From positions 1 through 64,000 of the forward strand of contig NZ_CAKRXI010000016.1 in NCBI RefSeq assembly GCF_934424005.1: 64,000 nucleotides of DNA, written 5' to 3'. The notes under the pieces are model-generated. The model saw nothing but the letters and a program-made list of their open reading frames with translations, did not search any database and was not told the DNA's origin. Both the position numbers and the translations under genes were made by a program. Positions within the stretch are counted from its first letter, which is position 1. The number at the start of each line of letters is the position of its first letter. The DNA comes from an uncultured Blautia sp. GTDB lineage: Bacteria; Bacillota; Clostridia; Lachnospirales; Lachnospiraceae. Of this stretch, positions 44,998 to 54,558 are shown one piece after another.

Positions 44998-45927
44998 TCA
45001 GCATGGTTTTCCCTTCCCATCATATATTGCTTCTATACTTCCGGCATGTCCTTTTTTTCCAAGAACGATATAGCGTTCAAAGACTTCCAGTTCTCTCAGT
45101 TTCTGAAAAAAAGGCTGCCTTAAAATATCTTCCAGTGAATTTCCGTGAGCTGTCGCAAACAATTTACAACCACAATGGATCACGGACTCTACCGCTTTAA
45201 AATCTTCCTTCTTTCCAAGTTCATCTACAGCCACAACATCCGGTGACATCGAACGCAGCAACATCTGCATTCCTTTTGCCTTTGGGCATGCGTCCAGCAC
45301 ATCTGTCCGCATCCCCAGATCATTCTGTGGTATTCCCTGATAGCATCCGGCAAGTTCACTTCTCTCGTCCACAACTCCTACTGTCTTTCCCTGGATTCTA
45401 TCTGTCCCGTTGCTGATCTGTCGTATCATATCTCTGAGAAGGGTGGTTTTTCCACATCTTGGCGGAGCAATGATCAGTGTATGGTATACCTGTTCTCCAT
45501 TTCGGATATACGGCATCACTTCATCTGCGCACCCCTGCACCTGATGTGCAAGCCGCACATTGATGCAGGAAATATACTTCATCCCCCGGATACGTTCCCC
45601 ATCCAGGATCACTTTTCCTGTAATTCCCACCCGATGCCCTCCCTGTACACTCAGATAGCCCTGACGTATTTCATCTTCATAAGCATAAAGAGAATATCCA
45701 CTGATATACTCCAGTGTTTCTTTCAGATCCTGTCTCGTTACCCGATAAGGCATTCCATTTCCGGTTCGGAGAAATTTTTCTCCGTCTCCATAACACAGAA
45801 ATACCGGTCGGCCTGTCCGAAGTCTGATTTCATAAAGTTTTTCGTAATCTATCACACATTCTTCCAGAAGTTTCCGGATATTTCCGGCAAAAAGATTCTG
45901 AATCTGTCCCGCCCTGATCGTCCTCAC
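44998..45927 (-). CDS. spoIIIAA: Stage III sporulation protein AA (ATPase)
   Basis: About 307-310 residues. An AAA-type secretion ATPase, related to type II and IV secretion motors, thought to power the SpoIIIA channel. Walker A is IIAPPRCGKTTLLRD, with GVVDERSELAG and the Walker B VVAVDELGKKEDF. The frame is open to 46089, but that part crosses the PPTase terminator and gene end. Within the plausible start zone there is no ATG. GTG at 45927 has no spaced ribosome site, while a very good AAAGAGGTGAGG (45922-45933) points to an ATC at 45918. A CATATATT (45967-45974) fits a sigma-E -10. Confidence 0.88.
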   Translation of the reverse strand: MRTIRAGQIQNLFAGNIRKLLEECVIDYEKLYEIRLRTGRPVFLCYGDGEKFLRTGNGMPYRVTRQDLKETLEYISGYSLYAYEDEIRQGYLSVQGGHRVGITGKVILDGERIRGMKYISCINVRLAHQVQGCADEVMPYIRNGEQVYHTLIIAPPRCGKTTLLRDMIRQISNGTDRIQGKTVGVVDERSELAGCYQGIPQNDLGMRTDVLDACPKAKGMQMLLRSMSPDVVAVDELGKKEDFKAVESVIHCGCKLFATAHGNSLEDILRQPFFQKLRELEVFERYIVLGKKGHAGSIEAIYDGKGKPC

Positions 45928-45966
45928 CTCTTTTACTACTGCGAATGACTGCCTCTCTTTTACACT

Positions 45967-45974
45967 AATATATG
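45967..45974 (-). promoter_or_regulatory. Candidate sigma-E -10 of the spoIIIA operon
   Basis: CATATATT on the minus strand fits the sigma-E -10 form CATAnnnT. The -35 is weak. It lies about 45 bases before the expected start of spoIIIAA and after the terminator of the gene upstream, where a mother-cell promoter is expected. Confidence 0.4.
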
Positions 45975-45995
45975 TCCAATGTCCGGATTTAGTAC

Positions 45996-46033
45996 AAAAA
46001 GAATCCCGCGATTTTGATTTCATCGCGGGATTC
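45996..46033 (-). terminator. Terminator of the gltX-helicase-PPTase operon
   Basis: Twelve-bp stem GAATCCCGCGAT / ATCGCGGGATTC with a nine-base loop and T5 on the minus strand, 34 bases after the PPTase stop. Confidence 0.88.
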
Positions 46034-46066
46034 TGTATCACTCCAATAATTTTTAGCCACAATGCT

Positions 46067-46615
46067 TCACGGCAGCTGTACTTCCGCATGCTCCCATCGC
46101 AATTCTAATGGTTTACGAGACCACACAGCGCCACTATAGTCTTCTCCGAGTTCCAGCATCAGGTAAGTTCCATCATCCATGGAAATCGTTCGAAGATCTC
46201 GGGACAGACCTTCTCCCGTCCATTTAATATAAGCCTCTCTTAAGACCCATTGAGTAAAAAAAGCTTTCTCTGGCTCATCACTGTCCAGAATTTCACGCAC
46301 CATAGCTTCCGGAACCATCCGTTCCAGCATACGCTCATAATTCACCTTCTTATGCATCTGCACATCAATTCCAACTTCCTGGTCAGCTATAATACACATT
46401 ACATATTTGCCGGAATGTGTAATATTATAATGGATCCTCGGCTGCAGGGTAAGGAATGGTTTTCCATGTTCACCGGTAGCCCTCGGTTCAAATGCCAGCT
46501 TCAGTCCATACTCTTTATAAAGTCCTGTCGCAAGCAGTTTCTCCCCTATCATGTGCTCCATATTTTTGTGTTCGTACTGCTGTGGAACTTCTGTAAAATA
46601 AATAACCGCCTTCAT
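46067..46615 (-). CDS. 4'-phosphopantetheinyl transferase, Sfp type
   Basis: 182 residues. It puts the phosphopantetheine arm of CoA on a carrier-protein serine. HYNITHSGKYVMC, VGIDVQ (metal site; Q in place of the usual E) and WVLREAYIKWTGEGL are the three family motifs. It is a bit shorter than Sfp (224). Its ATG overlaps the helicase stop by four bases. An acyl carrier protein gene lies 3.4 kb upstream on the same strand, a plausible target, but a separate AcpS may exist elsewhere. Confidence 0.88.
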   Translation of the reverse strand: MKAVIYFTEVPQQYEHKNMEHMIGEKLLATGLYKEYGLKLAFEPRATGEHGKPFLTLQPRIHYNITHSGKYVMCIIADQEVGIDVQMHKKVNYERMLERMVPEAMVREILDSDEPEKAFFTQWVLREAYIKWTGEGLSRDLRTISMDDGTYLMLELGEDYSGAVWSRKPLELRWEHAEVQLP

Positions 46616-48444
46616 ACTCCAGCCTCCTTTAAGAATCGGGACGGTTCCCGTTTCTTCTCATACTGCTGTCTCACGTAACATAAAGCCAACTGTTTCCTTG
46701 CCCGGGTCATTCCGACATAAAACAGTCTGCGTTCTTCTTCAATGGCAGGTTCCAGTACCGCTTTTCGATAAGGCATACTACCTTCATTAACATTCAGGAT
46801 ATACACCTGTTCATACTCCAGTCCTTTCACCCCATGAAGTGTAGAGATCAGAACGCCCTCCCGTTCCTGCTCAGCTTTTCGTGCCTGCTCTTCAAGATTT
46901 TCTGTGTATTCTTCTATGTAGGATTCCCATTCTTCCAGACTGTTCATTCCTTTTGTACTTTCTGTCAGCCGGTCCAGAATCTCACTCAGCTCTTCTGGTT
47001 TTATTTTACGATACTCTGCATATTCACGCAAGTATTCTTCATATCCCATTCCCTTTCGGATAAAATTAATCGCAGCATATGGTGCCAGACTCTTCAGCAC
47101 TCGCAAATGCGTTTCCAATGTTGTGATACGGTCACACATCCAGTCCTTATCTTTATAAAATTCTTTTAGTTCTTCAAAGGATACAACTGGTGATAATGAC
47201 AACGCGTCACGGGAAATGTATCGGTTTGGCCGGTTCATAAATTCAAGGAAATACTTTCTACTCTTTTCCCCCACTGCAAAATGCATATAGGCAAGAAGAT
47301 TCCGGCAGATCCAATGCTGAAAAAGATTCGGGAGTTTTTCCTTCATGTTAAACGGAATCTGTCGTTCCATCAATGCACCTACCAGTCCTTCTGCCTCCTG
47401 ATTTGTTCGAAGAAGAATGGCTGTATCTTCCAGCCGCTCTCCTTTTTCCATCCGCTCTCTGAGTTCTGAGACAACTGCAAGATATTCTTCTCTCGGATTC
47501 TGAAATTCCCGTATTTGAACTGCTTCTCCATTCTGATTCGGTGTGGAAAGCTTTTTGGAAAAACGTTTTTTATTTTCTCCTATTACCCGCATAGCCGCTG
47601 AAAGGATCTGTCCACTGCATCGATAATTCACATCCAGAGTAACTGTTTCCGCATCCGGATAATCTCTGGTAAAATTCAGCATAATTTCAGGCCTTGCACC
47701 ACGAAAATGATAAATCGACTGATCGTCATCTCCAACGATAAACAAATTATTCTGTGGCTTTGCCAGCATGCGTACAATATCATACTGCAATTGGTTGATA
47801 TCCTGAAATTCATCCACAAGAATATACTGAAATTTCTTCTGCCATGCTTCCAGAATATCTTTTCGCTGCATAAAAAGCTCATAACAATACAGGATCATAT
47901 CATCAAAATCCAGTTTCCGTCTGCTCTGACAGACTTCACGGTATCCCTGGTAAATCTGTCGGAACACTTCATCCGGACAACAAGAAGAATAATAGTGTTC
48001 AAGCGAAATCCTATTTCCTTTGACTACACTGATCTCTTTGGCTATTTCTTCTGTAAAATCACCTTCTTCAGCCAGTTCGCCTCCATAATTTAAGGCCAGC
48101 TCTTTCAGAATCGCTGACTTTTCATCATCCCCTAAGATATTGGATGCATTAAATCCATAGGCCTGCTTAAGGATTCCATAAAAAACGCCATGAAAGGTTC
48201 CAAACGTGATCAGCGTATGCTGCTGTCCTGTAAAATTCAGAAATCGTTCTTTCATTTCCTTTGCCGCTGCTCTGGAAAAAGTCACAACCAGAATGTTAGC
48301 CGGTGAGATACCACCTTCGTTTATCATATATGCAGTTCGTTCTACGATTACGGAAGTTTTCCCCGAACCGGGGCCTGCCAGAACCATCATTGGTCCTGAC
48401 AGGTGGGCGATCGCCCTTTGTTGAGATGGGTTTCTTTTTATCAT
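46612..48444 (-). CDS. UvrD/Rep-family ATP-dependent DNA helicase
   Basis: 610 residues, superfamily 1A. Motifs: GPGSGKTSVIVERTAYMI (I and Ia), VDEFQDINQLQYDIV (II), GDDDQSIYHFRGA (III), TLHGVKGLEY (V) and RRLFYVGMTRARKQL (VI). It is shorter than PcrA/UvrD (about 720-740) because the C-terminal extension is missing, and so represents a compact paralogue common in Lachnospiraceae. Role in repair or replication restart is inferred. Ten bases after gltX. Confidence 0.92.
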   Translation of the reverse strand: MIKRNPSQQRAIAHLSGPMMVLAGPGSGKTSVIVERTAYMINEGGISPANILVVTFSRAAAKEMKERFLNFTGQQHTLITFGTFHGVFYGILKQAYGFNASNILGDDEKSAILKELALNYGGELAEEGDFTEEIAKEISVVKGNRISLEHYYSSCCPDEVFRQIYQGYREVCQSRRKLDFDDMILYCYELFMQRKDILEAWQKKFQYILVDEFQDINQLQYDIVRMLAKPQNNLFIVGDDDQSIYHFRGARPEIMLNFTRDYPDAETVTLDVNYRCSGQILSAAMRVIGENKKRFSKKLSTPNQNGEAVQIREFQNPREEYLAVVSELRERMEKGERLEDTAILLRTNQEAEGLVGALMERQIPFNMKEKLPNLFQHWICRNLLAYMHFAVGEKSRKYFLEFMNRPNRYISRDALSLSPVVSFEELKEFYKDKDWMCDRITTLETHLRVLKSLAPYAAINFIRKGMGYEEYLREYAEYRKIKPEELSEILDRLTESTKGMNSLEEWESYIEEYTENLEEQARKAEQEREGVLISTLHGVKGLEYEQVYILNVNEGSMPYRKAVLEPAIEEERRLFYVGMTRARKQLALCYVRQQYEKKREPSRFLKEAGV

Positions 48445-48453
48445 TTATTACTC

Positions 48454-49902
48454 TCAGCTGAGTTTCTCAATTGCTGCCTTTACACGTTTCAGTGTTTCTT
48501 CTTTGCCGATGATCTCCATGATCTCAGTTGCTCCGGCAGGTGTCATCTGCTTACCGGATACAGCTGTACGGAGCGGCCACATTACATATCCGTTCTTGTA
48601 TCCTTTTTCTTTGACAAATGCACTTAAAGAAGCAAACAACGGATCATTTGTATATTCTTCCTGTGCTTCGAGTACCGGAAGTACTTCTTTAAGTACTGCA
48701 AGAGAAGTTTCTTCATTTGTCTTCATCTTTTTGTGGCAGTACATTGCAGAATCATATTCCGGAACTTCTTCAAAGAAATCAATCAGTGCCGGGATATCCG
48801 GGAATGTCTCGATTCTGGTCTGTACCATTCCGGCAATTTTACGGAAATCATAATCTCTTTTGAGAACTTCCTTCATATATGGAAGAGCTTTTTCATAGAA
48901 CTCTTCCGGATCCATTTTCTTAATATACTCGCCATTCATCCAGCGAAGCTTGGTAATATCGAATACGGCCGGTGATTTGCTGATATGATGATAATCAAAA
49001 GCTTCGACCAGTTCCGGAAGTGAGAAGATCTCACGATTGTCCTGCGGGCTCCATCCAAGAAGTGCGACAAAGTTAACGATTGCCTCTGTAACAAATCCCT
49101 GGTCCAGAAGGTCTTCGTATGAAGAATGTCCGGAACGTTTGGAAAGTTTCTGATGTTCTTCGTTTGTGATCAGCGGACAATGAACGTATACCGGAATCTC
49201 CCATCCGAATGCTTCGTAGATACGGTTGTATTTTGGTGCAGAAGAAAGATACTCATTTCCTCTGACAACATGAGTAATTCCCATGAGATGATCATCAATT
49301 ACGTTTGCAAAATTGTATGTCGGATATCCATCAGACTTGATGAGGATAAGATCTTCCATCTCTTCGTTGTTAACTGTGATATCTCCATAAATTACATCAT
49401 GGAATGTCGTAGTTCCTTCTGTCGGCATATTAAATCGGATAACGTGTGGTTCTCCTGCATCAAGACGTCTCTGTACTTCTTCTTTTGACAGACGCAGACA
49501 TCTCTTATCGTAGATAGAGATTTCTTTTCCTGCAACTACACGTTTCATAGATTCCAGTTCTTCCGGTCCACAAAAGCAGTAATAAGCATCTCCCTGCTCG
49601 ATCAGCTGCTGTGCATATTTCAGATAAAGTCCTGAAGCCTGTCTCTCACTCTGTACATATGGCCCATATCCCTTATCTTTGTCCGGACCTTCATCATGAA
49701 TAAGTCCTGTCCCTGCCATCGTACGATAGATGATATCTACAGCACCTTCCACATAACGCTCCTGGTCAGTGTCTTCGATTCGAAGAATAAAATCTCCACC
49801 TTCGTGTTTTGCAATGAGATATGCATAAAGCGCTGTACGAAGATTACCTACATGCATTCTTCCTGTAGGGCTCGGTGCAAATCTTGTTCTGATCTTTGTC
49901 AT
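48454..49902 (-). CDS. gltX: Glutamyl-tRNA synthetase
   Basis: 482 residues from the ATG at 49902, which has AGGAAAG six bases upstream. The frame extends to 49959 through the acpP terminator. [14 protein letters not shown] holds the HIGH-type motif, KLSKRSG the KMSKS-type motif. Class I synthetase that charges tRNA-Glu and, in most Firmicutes, also tRNA-Gln for later amidation. First gene of gltX-helicase-PPTase. Confidence 0.97.
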   Translation of the reverse strand: MTKIRTRFAPSPTGRMHVGNLRTALYAYLIAKHEGGDFILRIEDTDQERYVEGAVDIIYRTMAGTGLIHDEGPDKDKGYGPYVQSERQASGLYLKYAQQLIEQGDAYYCFCGPEELESMKRVVAGKEISIYDKRCLRLSKEEVQRRLDAGEPHVIRFNMPTEGTTTFHDVIYGDITVNNEEMEDLILIKSDGYPTYNFANVIDDHLMGITHVVRGNEYLSSAPKYNRIYEAFGWEIPVYVHCPLITNEEHQKLSKRSGHSSYEDLLDQGFVTEAIVNFVALLGWSPQDNREIFSLPELVEAFDYHHISKSPAVFDITKLRWMNGEYIKKMDPEEFYEKALPYMKEVLKRDYDFRKIAGMVQTRIETFPDIPALIDFFEEVPEYDSAMYCHKKMKTNEETSLAVLKEVLPVLEAQEEYTNDPLFASLSAFVKEKGYKNGYVMWPLRTAVSGKQMTPAGATEIMEIIGKEETLKRVKAAIEKLS

Positions 49903-49938
49903 TGTATCTTTCCTGCCTTTCAAAATATATAAACTCAG

Positions 49939-49969
49939 AAAAAACCCCTGAGACATCACTGCCTCAGGG
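49939..49969 (-). terminator. Terminator of acpP
   Basis: Stem CCCTGAG / CTCAGGG on the minus strand followed by T6, 14 bases after the acpP stop and just before the gltX ribosome site. Confidence 0.82.
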
Positions 49970-49982
49970 AATGTTCTGCATA

Positions 49983-50216
49983 CTAAGCTTCGATGCCTCT
50001 GCCTTTCAGATATTCGATCACATCTCCCACTGTTGCCAGTTCTGTCAGCTCTTCAGCAGGGATCTCTATATTGTATTCATCTTCCAGAGCCATTACCAGT
50101 TCAAAAAGATCAAGAGAATCTGCTCCAAGATCATCTTTAAAAGAAGTATCTGCTGTAATTTCGCTTTCTTCGCAGTTTAACTGTTCTGCAATCATTTTTC
50201 TCATTTCTTCTAACAT
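49983..50216 (-). CDS. acpP: Acyl carrier protein
   Basis: 77 residues from the ATG at 50216, with AAAGGAG seven bases upstream. The ORF start at 50243 lacks a site. The phosphopantetheine serine is Ser34 in [12 protein letters not shown]. Acidic, four-helix, normal size. It carries growing acyl chains in fatty-acid synthesis. The fab genes are not next to it, so it may be a stand-alone or special-purpose copy. Confidence 0.95.
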   Translation of the reverse strand: MLEEMRKMIAEQLNCEESEITADTSFKDDLGADSLDLFELVMALEDEYNIEIPAEELTELATVGDVIEYLKGRGIEA

Positions 50217-50310
50217 TGCTATTTCTCCTTTATCAAGTAACAATTTTGCTCTACTTTGATGTGCAAAGTATATATTCTGAGAACCTATTTGTCAATAGAT
50301 TTTGCTTATT

Positions 50311-51489
50311 TTAGAGAAGCCTTTCCGGCTCTTTAAATTTAATCTGTCTGGCCACACTCAATGCCAGTCCCATCTCTGCCATCAAGAACAGGATTGATGT
50401 ACCTCCATAACTGATAAACGGCAAAGTAACACCTGTATTTGGCATCAGATTTACCACTACGGCAATATTAAAAATAACCTGCAGTGCAATATGAATAAAA
50501 ATACCGCTCACTATCAATGAGCCAAACAGATCCGGTGCATTCTGTGCAATAAAGAACAATCGGTACAAAAGGTAAGCAAACAGAAGAAGTACGATCATTC
50601 CGCCAAGAATTCCAAGTTCTTCACATACAATAGAAAAGATCATATCGTTCTGCGCTTCCGGCACACTTCCGAGCTTCTGGATACTGTTCCCAAGTCCTCT
50701 TCCCAGAAAACCTCCTGATCCAATCGCATACAACGCCTGTATCGTCTGATAGCCATCTCCTGATGCATAATCCTCCGGATGCAGCCATACAAGAATTCGT
50801 CTCAAACGGAAACTTGAACTGGTCTCCATCGTTGCACTTAAGAAGCTGATAGCAACAATAGCAACAACCAGGAGAATACCTGCTGCAATAAGGAATGGTC
50901 TTACTTTTGGATGTGCAATAAAGATAAGGCCAATCGTAATACCGAAAATAATGATCGCAGTACTCAGGTTATCTGTAAATACATATGTTATGAATGCAAG
51001 CGCACCGCCACTTCCTGCCAGCATCATAAAGCCTTTCAGTGTACTAATCTTTCTTCCCATATTTACGATCATATAAGAAAGACAGACGATCACTGCAATC
51101 TTCGCAATCTCTGATGGCTGAAATGACAATGGCCCCAGATTCAGCCATCGTCGCGCTCCATTTGCGCTTCGTCCAAGAGGTGTCTTGACCAGCAGCATCA
51201 GCACTGCTGCTACACCATAAATAACACCTGTAAATCTCGTCAATATATGATAATCGATCTGTGAGATTGCAAGTGCGGCTATGATACATGCCAGACTGAT
51301 CGCAGCCTGTTTTTTAAAATAATACATATCATCGCCATAGTTCAGTTCTGCCATGTAAGAGCTGGTACTGTACAGCATAACCAGTCCAAAACAAGTCAAA
51401 AGAATGATAACCGCGAGAAGACTGTAATCATAATAATCGGTTTTCTTTTTTATTTTTGGTTTTCTTACAACTGCTTTTTTTCTACTCAT
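50311..51489 (-). CDS. SEDS glycosyltransferase, FtsW/SpoVE type
   Basis: About 392 residues from the ATG at 51489, where the basic SRKKAVVRKPKIKKK tail begins. That ATG lacks a well-spaced ribosome site: AAAGGAG lies 16 bases upstream, better placed for a CTG at 51501. Ten membrane segments. The big loop HPEDYASGDGYQTIQALYAIGSGG, in parts, and VPEAQNDMIFSIV are typical of FtsW/SpoVE rather than RodA. SEDS proteins polymerise lipid II with a partner PBP, here for septum or spore cortex. No PBP gene is adjacent. Confidence 0.9.
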   Translation of the reverse strand: MSRKKAVVRKPKIKKKTDYYDYSLLAVIILLTCFGLVMLYSTSSYMAELNYGDDMYYFKKQAAISLACIIAALAISQIDYHILTRFTGVIYGVAAVLMLLVKTPLGRSANGARRWLNLGPLSFQPSEIAKIAVIVCLSYMIVNMGRKISTLKGFMMLAGSGGALAFITYVFTDNLSTAIIIFGITIGLIFIAHPKVRPFLIAAGILLVVAIVAISFLSATMETSSSFRLRRILVWLHPEDYASGDGYQTIQALYAIGSGGFLGRGLGNSIQKLGSVPEAQNDMIFSIVCEELGILGGMIVLLLFAYLLYRLFFIAQNAPDLFGSLIVSGIFIHIALQVIFNIAVVVNLMPNTGVTLPFISYGGTSILFLMAEMGLALSVARQIKFKEPERLL

Positions 51490-51526
51490 AGCATACAGTA
51501 TAGCAGACTCCTTTCCCGTCCGCAAG

Positions 51527-51565
51527 AAAAAAACAGGGAAACGGCATACAATCCGTCCCCCTGTT
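51527..51565 (-). terminator. Terminator of the heptad-repeat protein gene
   Basis: Stem AACAGGG-ACGG / CCGT-CCCTGTT on the minus strand with small bulges, followed by T7. It lies 64 bases after the stop. Confidence 0.82.
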
Positions 51566-51628
51566 ATACTGTGGATCAACGGCCATTCCCATTCCTGCAA
51601 ACAACCGTTTATCTGTCACATTTTTATA

Positions 51629-54499
51629 TTACTTATCACTGTCATTGTCGATAGCTGCTGTCTCGATCACGAACTTCACATTGCCATCCATATCATCTTC
51701 CTTACCACTGAAGGAACGATATGCATTGTCATCAGAGCAGATCGCATCCAGACGGTCCAGAATATCCTGAAGGTCATCATTCACGATATCAGAGAGTTTT
51801 TTGATTCCATCATCATTAAACTCTTTTGTTCCGTCAGCAAGTTCCTTTGCTCCATCAGAAAGACTCTTGATTCCACTCTTAACCTGTGCACTTCCGCTGC
51901 TGAGTGTAGATGTTCCGCTCATAAGCTGCTGTGTACCAGATGCAAGCTGGCTGGCTCCACTGTTAAGCTTGCTGCTGTTTGCAGAAAGTGTACTTGCTCC
52001 ACTGGTAAGCTGACTCGTGGCACTTGTTACTTTGGAAGTTCCACTGTTGAGCTGTTTGCTGGCCTTTGTAAGCTTGCTTGCTCCACTGGTCAGTGTCTTT
52101 CCAGAACTTTCCAGTGCAGTTGCTCCGCTGGTAAGCTGGCTGTTGCTTCCCATCAGAGTCTTGGCTCCGTTTACAAGTGTCTGAGAAGCTTCTGATGCCT
52201 GTGAATAACCATCTGACAGATTCTTTGCACCGTCAGAAAGCTGTTTGGCTGCATCTGTCAGATCTTTCAACTGGCTTCCATCTCCAAGCATTTCACTGAG
52301 TTCTGTCTGAATCTTTGTGATTCCTGCTTTGACTGCCTCAGCACCCTGTGTCAGGGACATAGTCTCTGCAGTTGTACCTTCGGTACTGGTTCCTGCTGCT
52401 GCCAGCTGATCTCCTGTTTCACTGAGCTTAGCTCCGTTATCTATCATTCCCTGCAGACCATTATCAAGTGTATCTGCAAGACTCTGTGCTGTTTTCAGAG
52501 CTGAGGTTGTATCCTGTGTCTCCAGTCCGGAAGCACCTGCCTCTATCTGGCTGAGTCCTTCCTGGAGCTGAGCAGCTGCCTCTCCAACAGCAGCAGTCTG
52601 TGCACTCTGTGCATTTACGGAATCTGCTGCTGCCTGTACCTGTGCTGCCTGATCAGACAATCCTGATACCTGGCCTGCATGAGCCTGAAGACTTGCAACA
52701 CCGCCCTGTGCAGTTGCCACACCACCGGAGATTGCTCCAATTGCGCTTTGCACTGCACTGTTGACTGCTGCTGCAGTTGCCTCATCCATGGAAGATGTAT
52801 CAATACTACTTAAAATATCGATTGCAGAACTTGCGCTGTCCAGACCTGCGGAAATTGTACCTGCATCGCCCTGCAGAGCATCTCCCGTTCCGGCTGCTGC
52901 ACTGACCGCACTCGCTGCTGCGGATACCTGATCTCCTGCGGAAGCAGCTCCAGTCTCTGTAAGAGAGGCTGCAGCTGCTTTTGCTGTTTCAAGGCCATCT
53001 GAAATCTGCTCTGCACTCTCTGCTGTACTGCCACCATTCAAATTATCAATGATTTGCTTTAATCCGGCGGATGCTTCTTTTAACTGCGTCGGTGCCTGTG
53101 TATATGCTTTTACATTTGCTGCATACTCAGCTGTGCTGGATGCATATTTCTCGGCACTGTCTGCAAAATCAGAAACACTTGCAAGTGAAGTATTCAGTTC
53201 CGGAAGTTTTGCAGCTACAGCTGTTGCCAGTTTTGAAATACTGTCTGTAACTGTTGTAATTCCTGCTGTTTCTGTTCCGATACCTGTGAGCAGTTCTCCG
53301 ATCGCAGATATATAATCCTGAATTCCCTGTCCGAGAGAAGAAGCGCCAGATACATATTTCTTCACACCATCTGTCAGTGTATTGCTTCCTTTAACATACT
53401 GCTGAACACCGGACGCCAGTGTGCTGACACCACTGTTGTATTCTTTCAGGGATTTTGAAAGAGTACCCACTCCGGCTGCATATTCATTTACACCAGATGC
53501 CAGTTTGTCTGCTCCGGCGGTATAAGAAGAAATACCACTCTTAAGAGTAGCTGCTCCGCTGTTCAGACTGCTCACTCCACTTACGAGGGTTCCAATACCA
53601 GAATCAAATTCCTGATATTTTTCATCGAGAGTAGATGCTCCATCAGAAAGTTCCTTGCTTCCATCTACCAGTTTGGTTGCTGCATCTGTCAGATCTTTCA
53701 TAGAATCTTTCAGATCATCCAGTCCGTCAATATCATCTGTATCCAGAGAATCCAGAAGATCTGTCAATGCAAAGGTAAATGTAGAGCTCATATTGAAATC
53801 TGTCACATCTGCTTCCATTGTGAAGTCTTCCGGAATATCCAGATCAATGTCTTCATCCACGCTCTTGAGATCCAGATTATCTGCAAGACCCGGCATGCCA
53901 ACTCCGATCACAATATTTCTCTGCCCATCAGAAAGTACCTTTCCGTTATCGATCGTAACATTCGTAAAGTTGTCTGTCGGAAGGATCATTGCAGTTACCA
54001 TTACAAATGGTGCATACATGTCTGTTGTTTTTTTACCGACTTTTGTTTTGTTCTTCACGTTGTTTTTGTATGCAACTTCAATCTTCAGATGACCGCTTTT
54101 TCCTCCAAGATCATCCGGATTAACCTGCGCTCCGTTCAGATAATATTTAATCTCCATGGAAACAGGAAGATCCTTGTTTGTTGTTCCCTGATAATAGATA
54201 TCTTTGTCATCTGTATTCCATGTCAGCTTATCGCCATCCTGTTCGAAAGTCTCATCGCCTTTTACATTCTTGATGTCTTTCAGATCAGATACATCACTTA
54301 AGTCTCCTGCGGAAGCTGAATTTTTCAGCCAGTCAGAAACCGTGATCTCCTGCGGTGTTCCATCAGCTGCCGCATTGACATATACGGTTTCTTCTTTGGA
54401 AATATCTGTATTCGCTGCAAGAACCGGGCTGACTCCCAGTACCATAGTCATTCCTACTGCCACAGAAGCTGCTACTGCTTTTTTTCTGTTTCTGTTCAT
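51629..54499 (-). CDS. Very large exported heptad-repeat protein (YhgE/Pip-type repeats)
   Basis: 956 residues. A signal peptide (1-28, ending SPVLAA) without lipobox. Residues about 30-250 form a beta-rich globular part (VSMEIKYYLNG, GKSGHLKIEVAY). From about 270 to 905 the protein is made of heptads of the form xxxLxxG, as in GASTLDEKYQE, SGVSSLNSGAATLKSG and many TSGASKL-like units, with an Ala/Gln/Ser-rich coiled region in the middle (about 480-720). It lacks the membrane segments of true YhgE/Pip proteins and has no LPxTG. It is the second gene after an MMPL transporter, 60 bases downstream. Many MMPL proteins of this group carry such repeats in one chain. Function unknown; an extracytoplasmic partner of the transporter is my inference. 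Confidence 0.8.
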   Translation of the reverse strand: MNRNRKKAVAASVAVGMTMVLGVSPVLAANTDISKEETVYVNAAADGTPQEITVSDWLKNSASAGDLSDVSDLKDIKNVKGDETFEQDGDKLTWNTDDKDIYYQGTTNKDLPVSMEIKYYLNGAQVNPDDLGGKSGHLKIEVAYKNNVKNKTKVGKKTTDMYAPFVMVTAMILPTDNFTNVTIDNGKVLSDGQRNIVIGVGMPGLADNLDLKSVDEDIDLDIPEDFTMEADVTDFNMSSTFTFALTDLLDSLDTDDIDGLDDLKDSMKDLTDAATKLVDGSKELSDGASTLDEKYQEFDSGIGTLVSGVSSLNSGAATLKSGISSYTAGADKLASGVNEYAAGVGTLSKSLKEYNSGVSTLASGVQQYVKGSNTLTDGVKKYVSGASSLGQGIQDYISAIGELLTGIGTETAGITTVTDSISKLATAVAAKLPELNTSLASVSDFADSAEKYASSTAEYAANVKAYTQAPTQLKEASAGLKQIIDNLNGGSTAESAEQISDGLETAKAAAASLTETGAASAGDQVSAAASAVSAAAGTGDALQGDAGTISAGLDSASSAIDILSSIDTSSMDEATAAAVNSAVQSAIGAISGGVATAQGGVASLQAHAGQVSGLSDQAAQVQAAADSVNAQSAQTAAVGEAAAQLQEGLSQIEAGASGLETQDTTSALKTAQSLADTLDNGLQGMIDNGAKLSETGDQLAAAGTSTEGTTAETMSLTQGAEAVKAGITKIQTELSEMLGDGSQLKDLTDAAKQLSDGAKNLSDGYSQASEASQTLVNGAKTLMGSNSQLTSGATALESSGKTLTSGASKLTKASKQLNSGTSKVTSATSQLTSGASTLSANSSKLNSGASQLASGTQQLMSGTSTLSSGSAQVKSGIKSLSDGAKELADGTKEFNDDGIKKLSDIVNDDLQDILDRLDAICSDDNAYRSFSGKEDDMDGNVKFVIETAAIDNDSDK

Positions 54500-54558
54500 G
54501 TTATACGACTCCTTTTCCAGCCATTGGCTTTTTATATTTAATGGTTGTTGTGTACTAA

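Noticed and set aside
45928-46089. N-terminal extension of spoIIIAA to 46089
   Set aside because: It would start inside the end of the PPTase gene and run through that gene's terminator; a sigma-E-like promoter lies inside it.
51800-53660. Regularly spaced repeats that might suggest a CRISPR array
   Set aside because: The repeats are in frame, degenerate and code for Leu/Gly heptads; there are no unique spacers.
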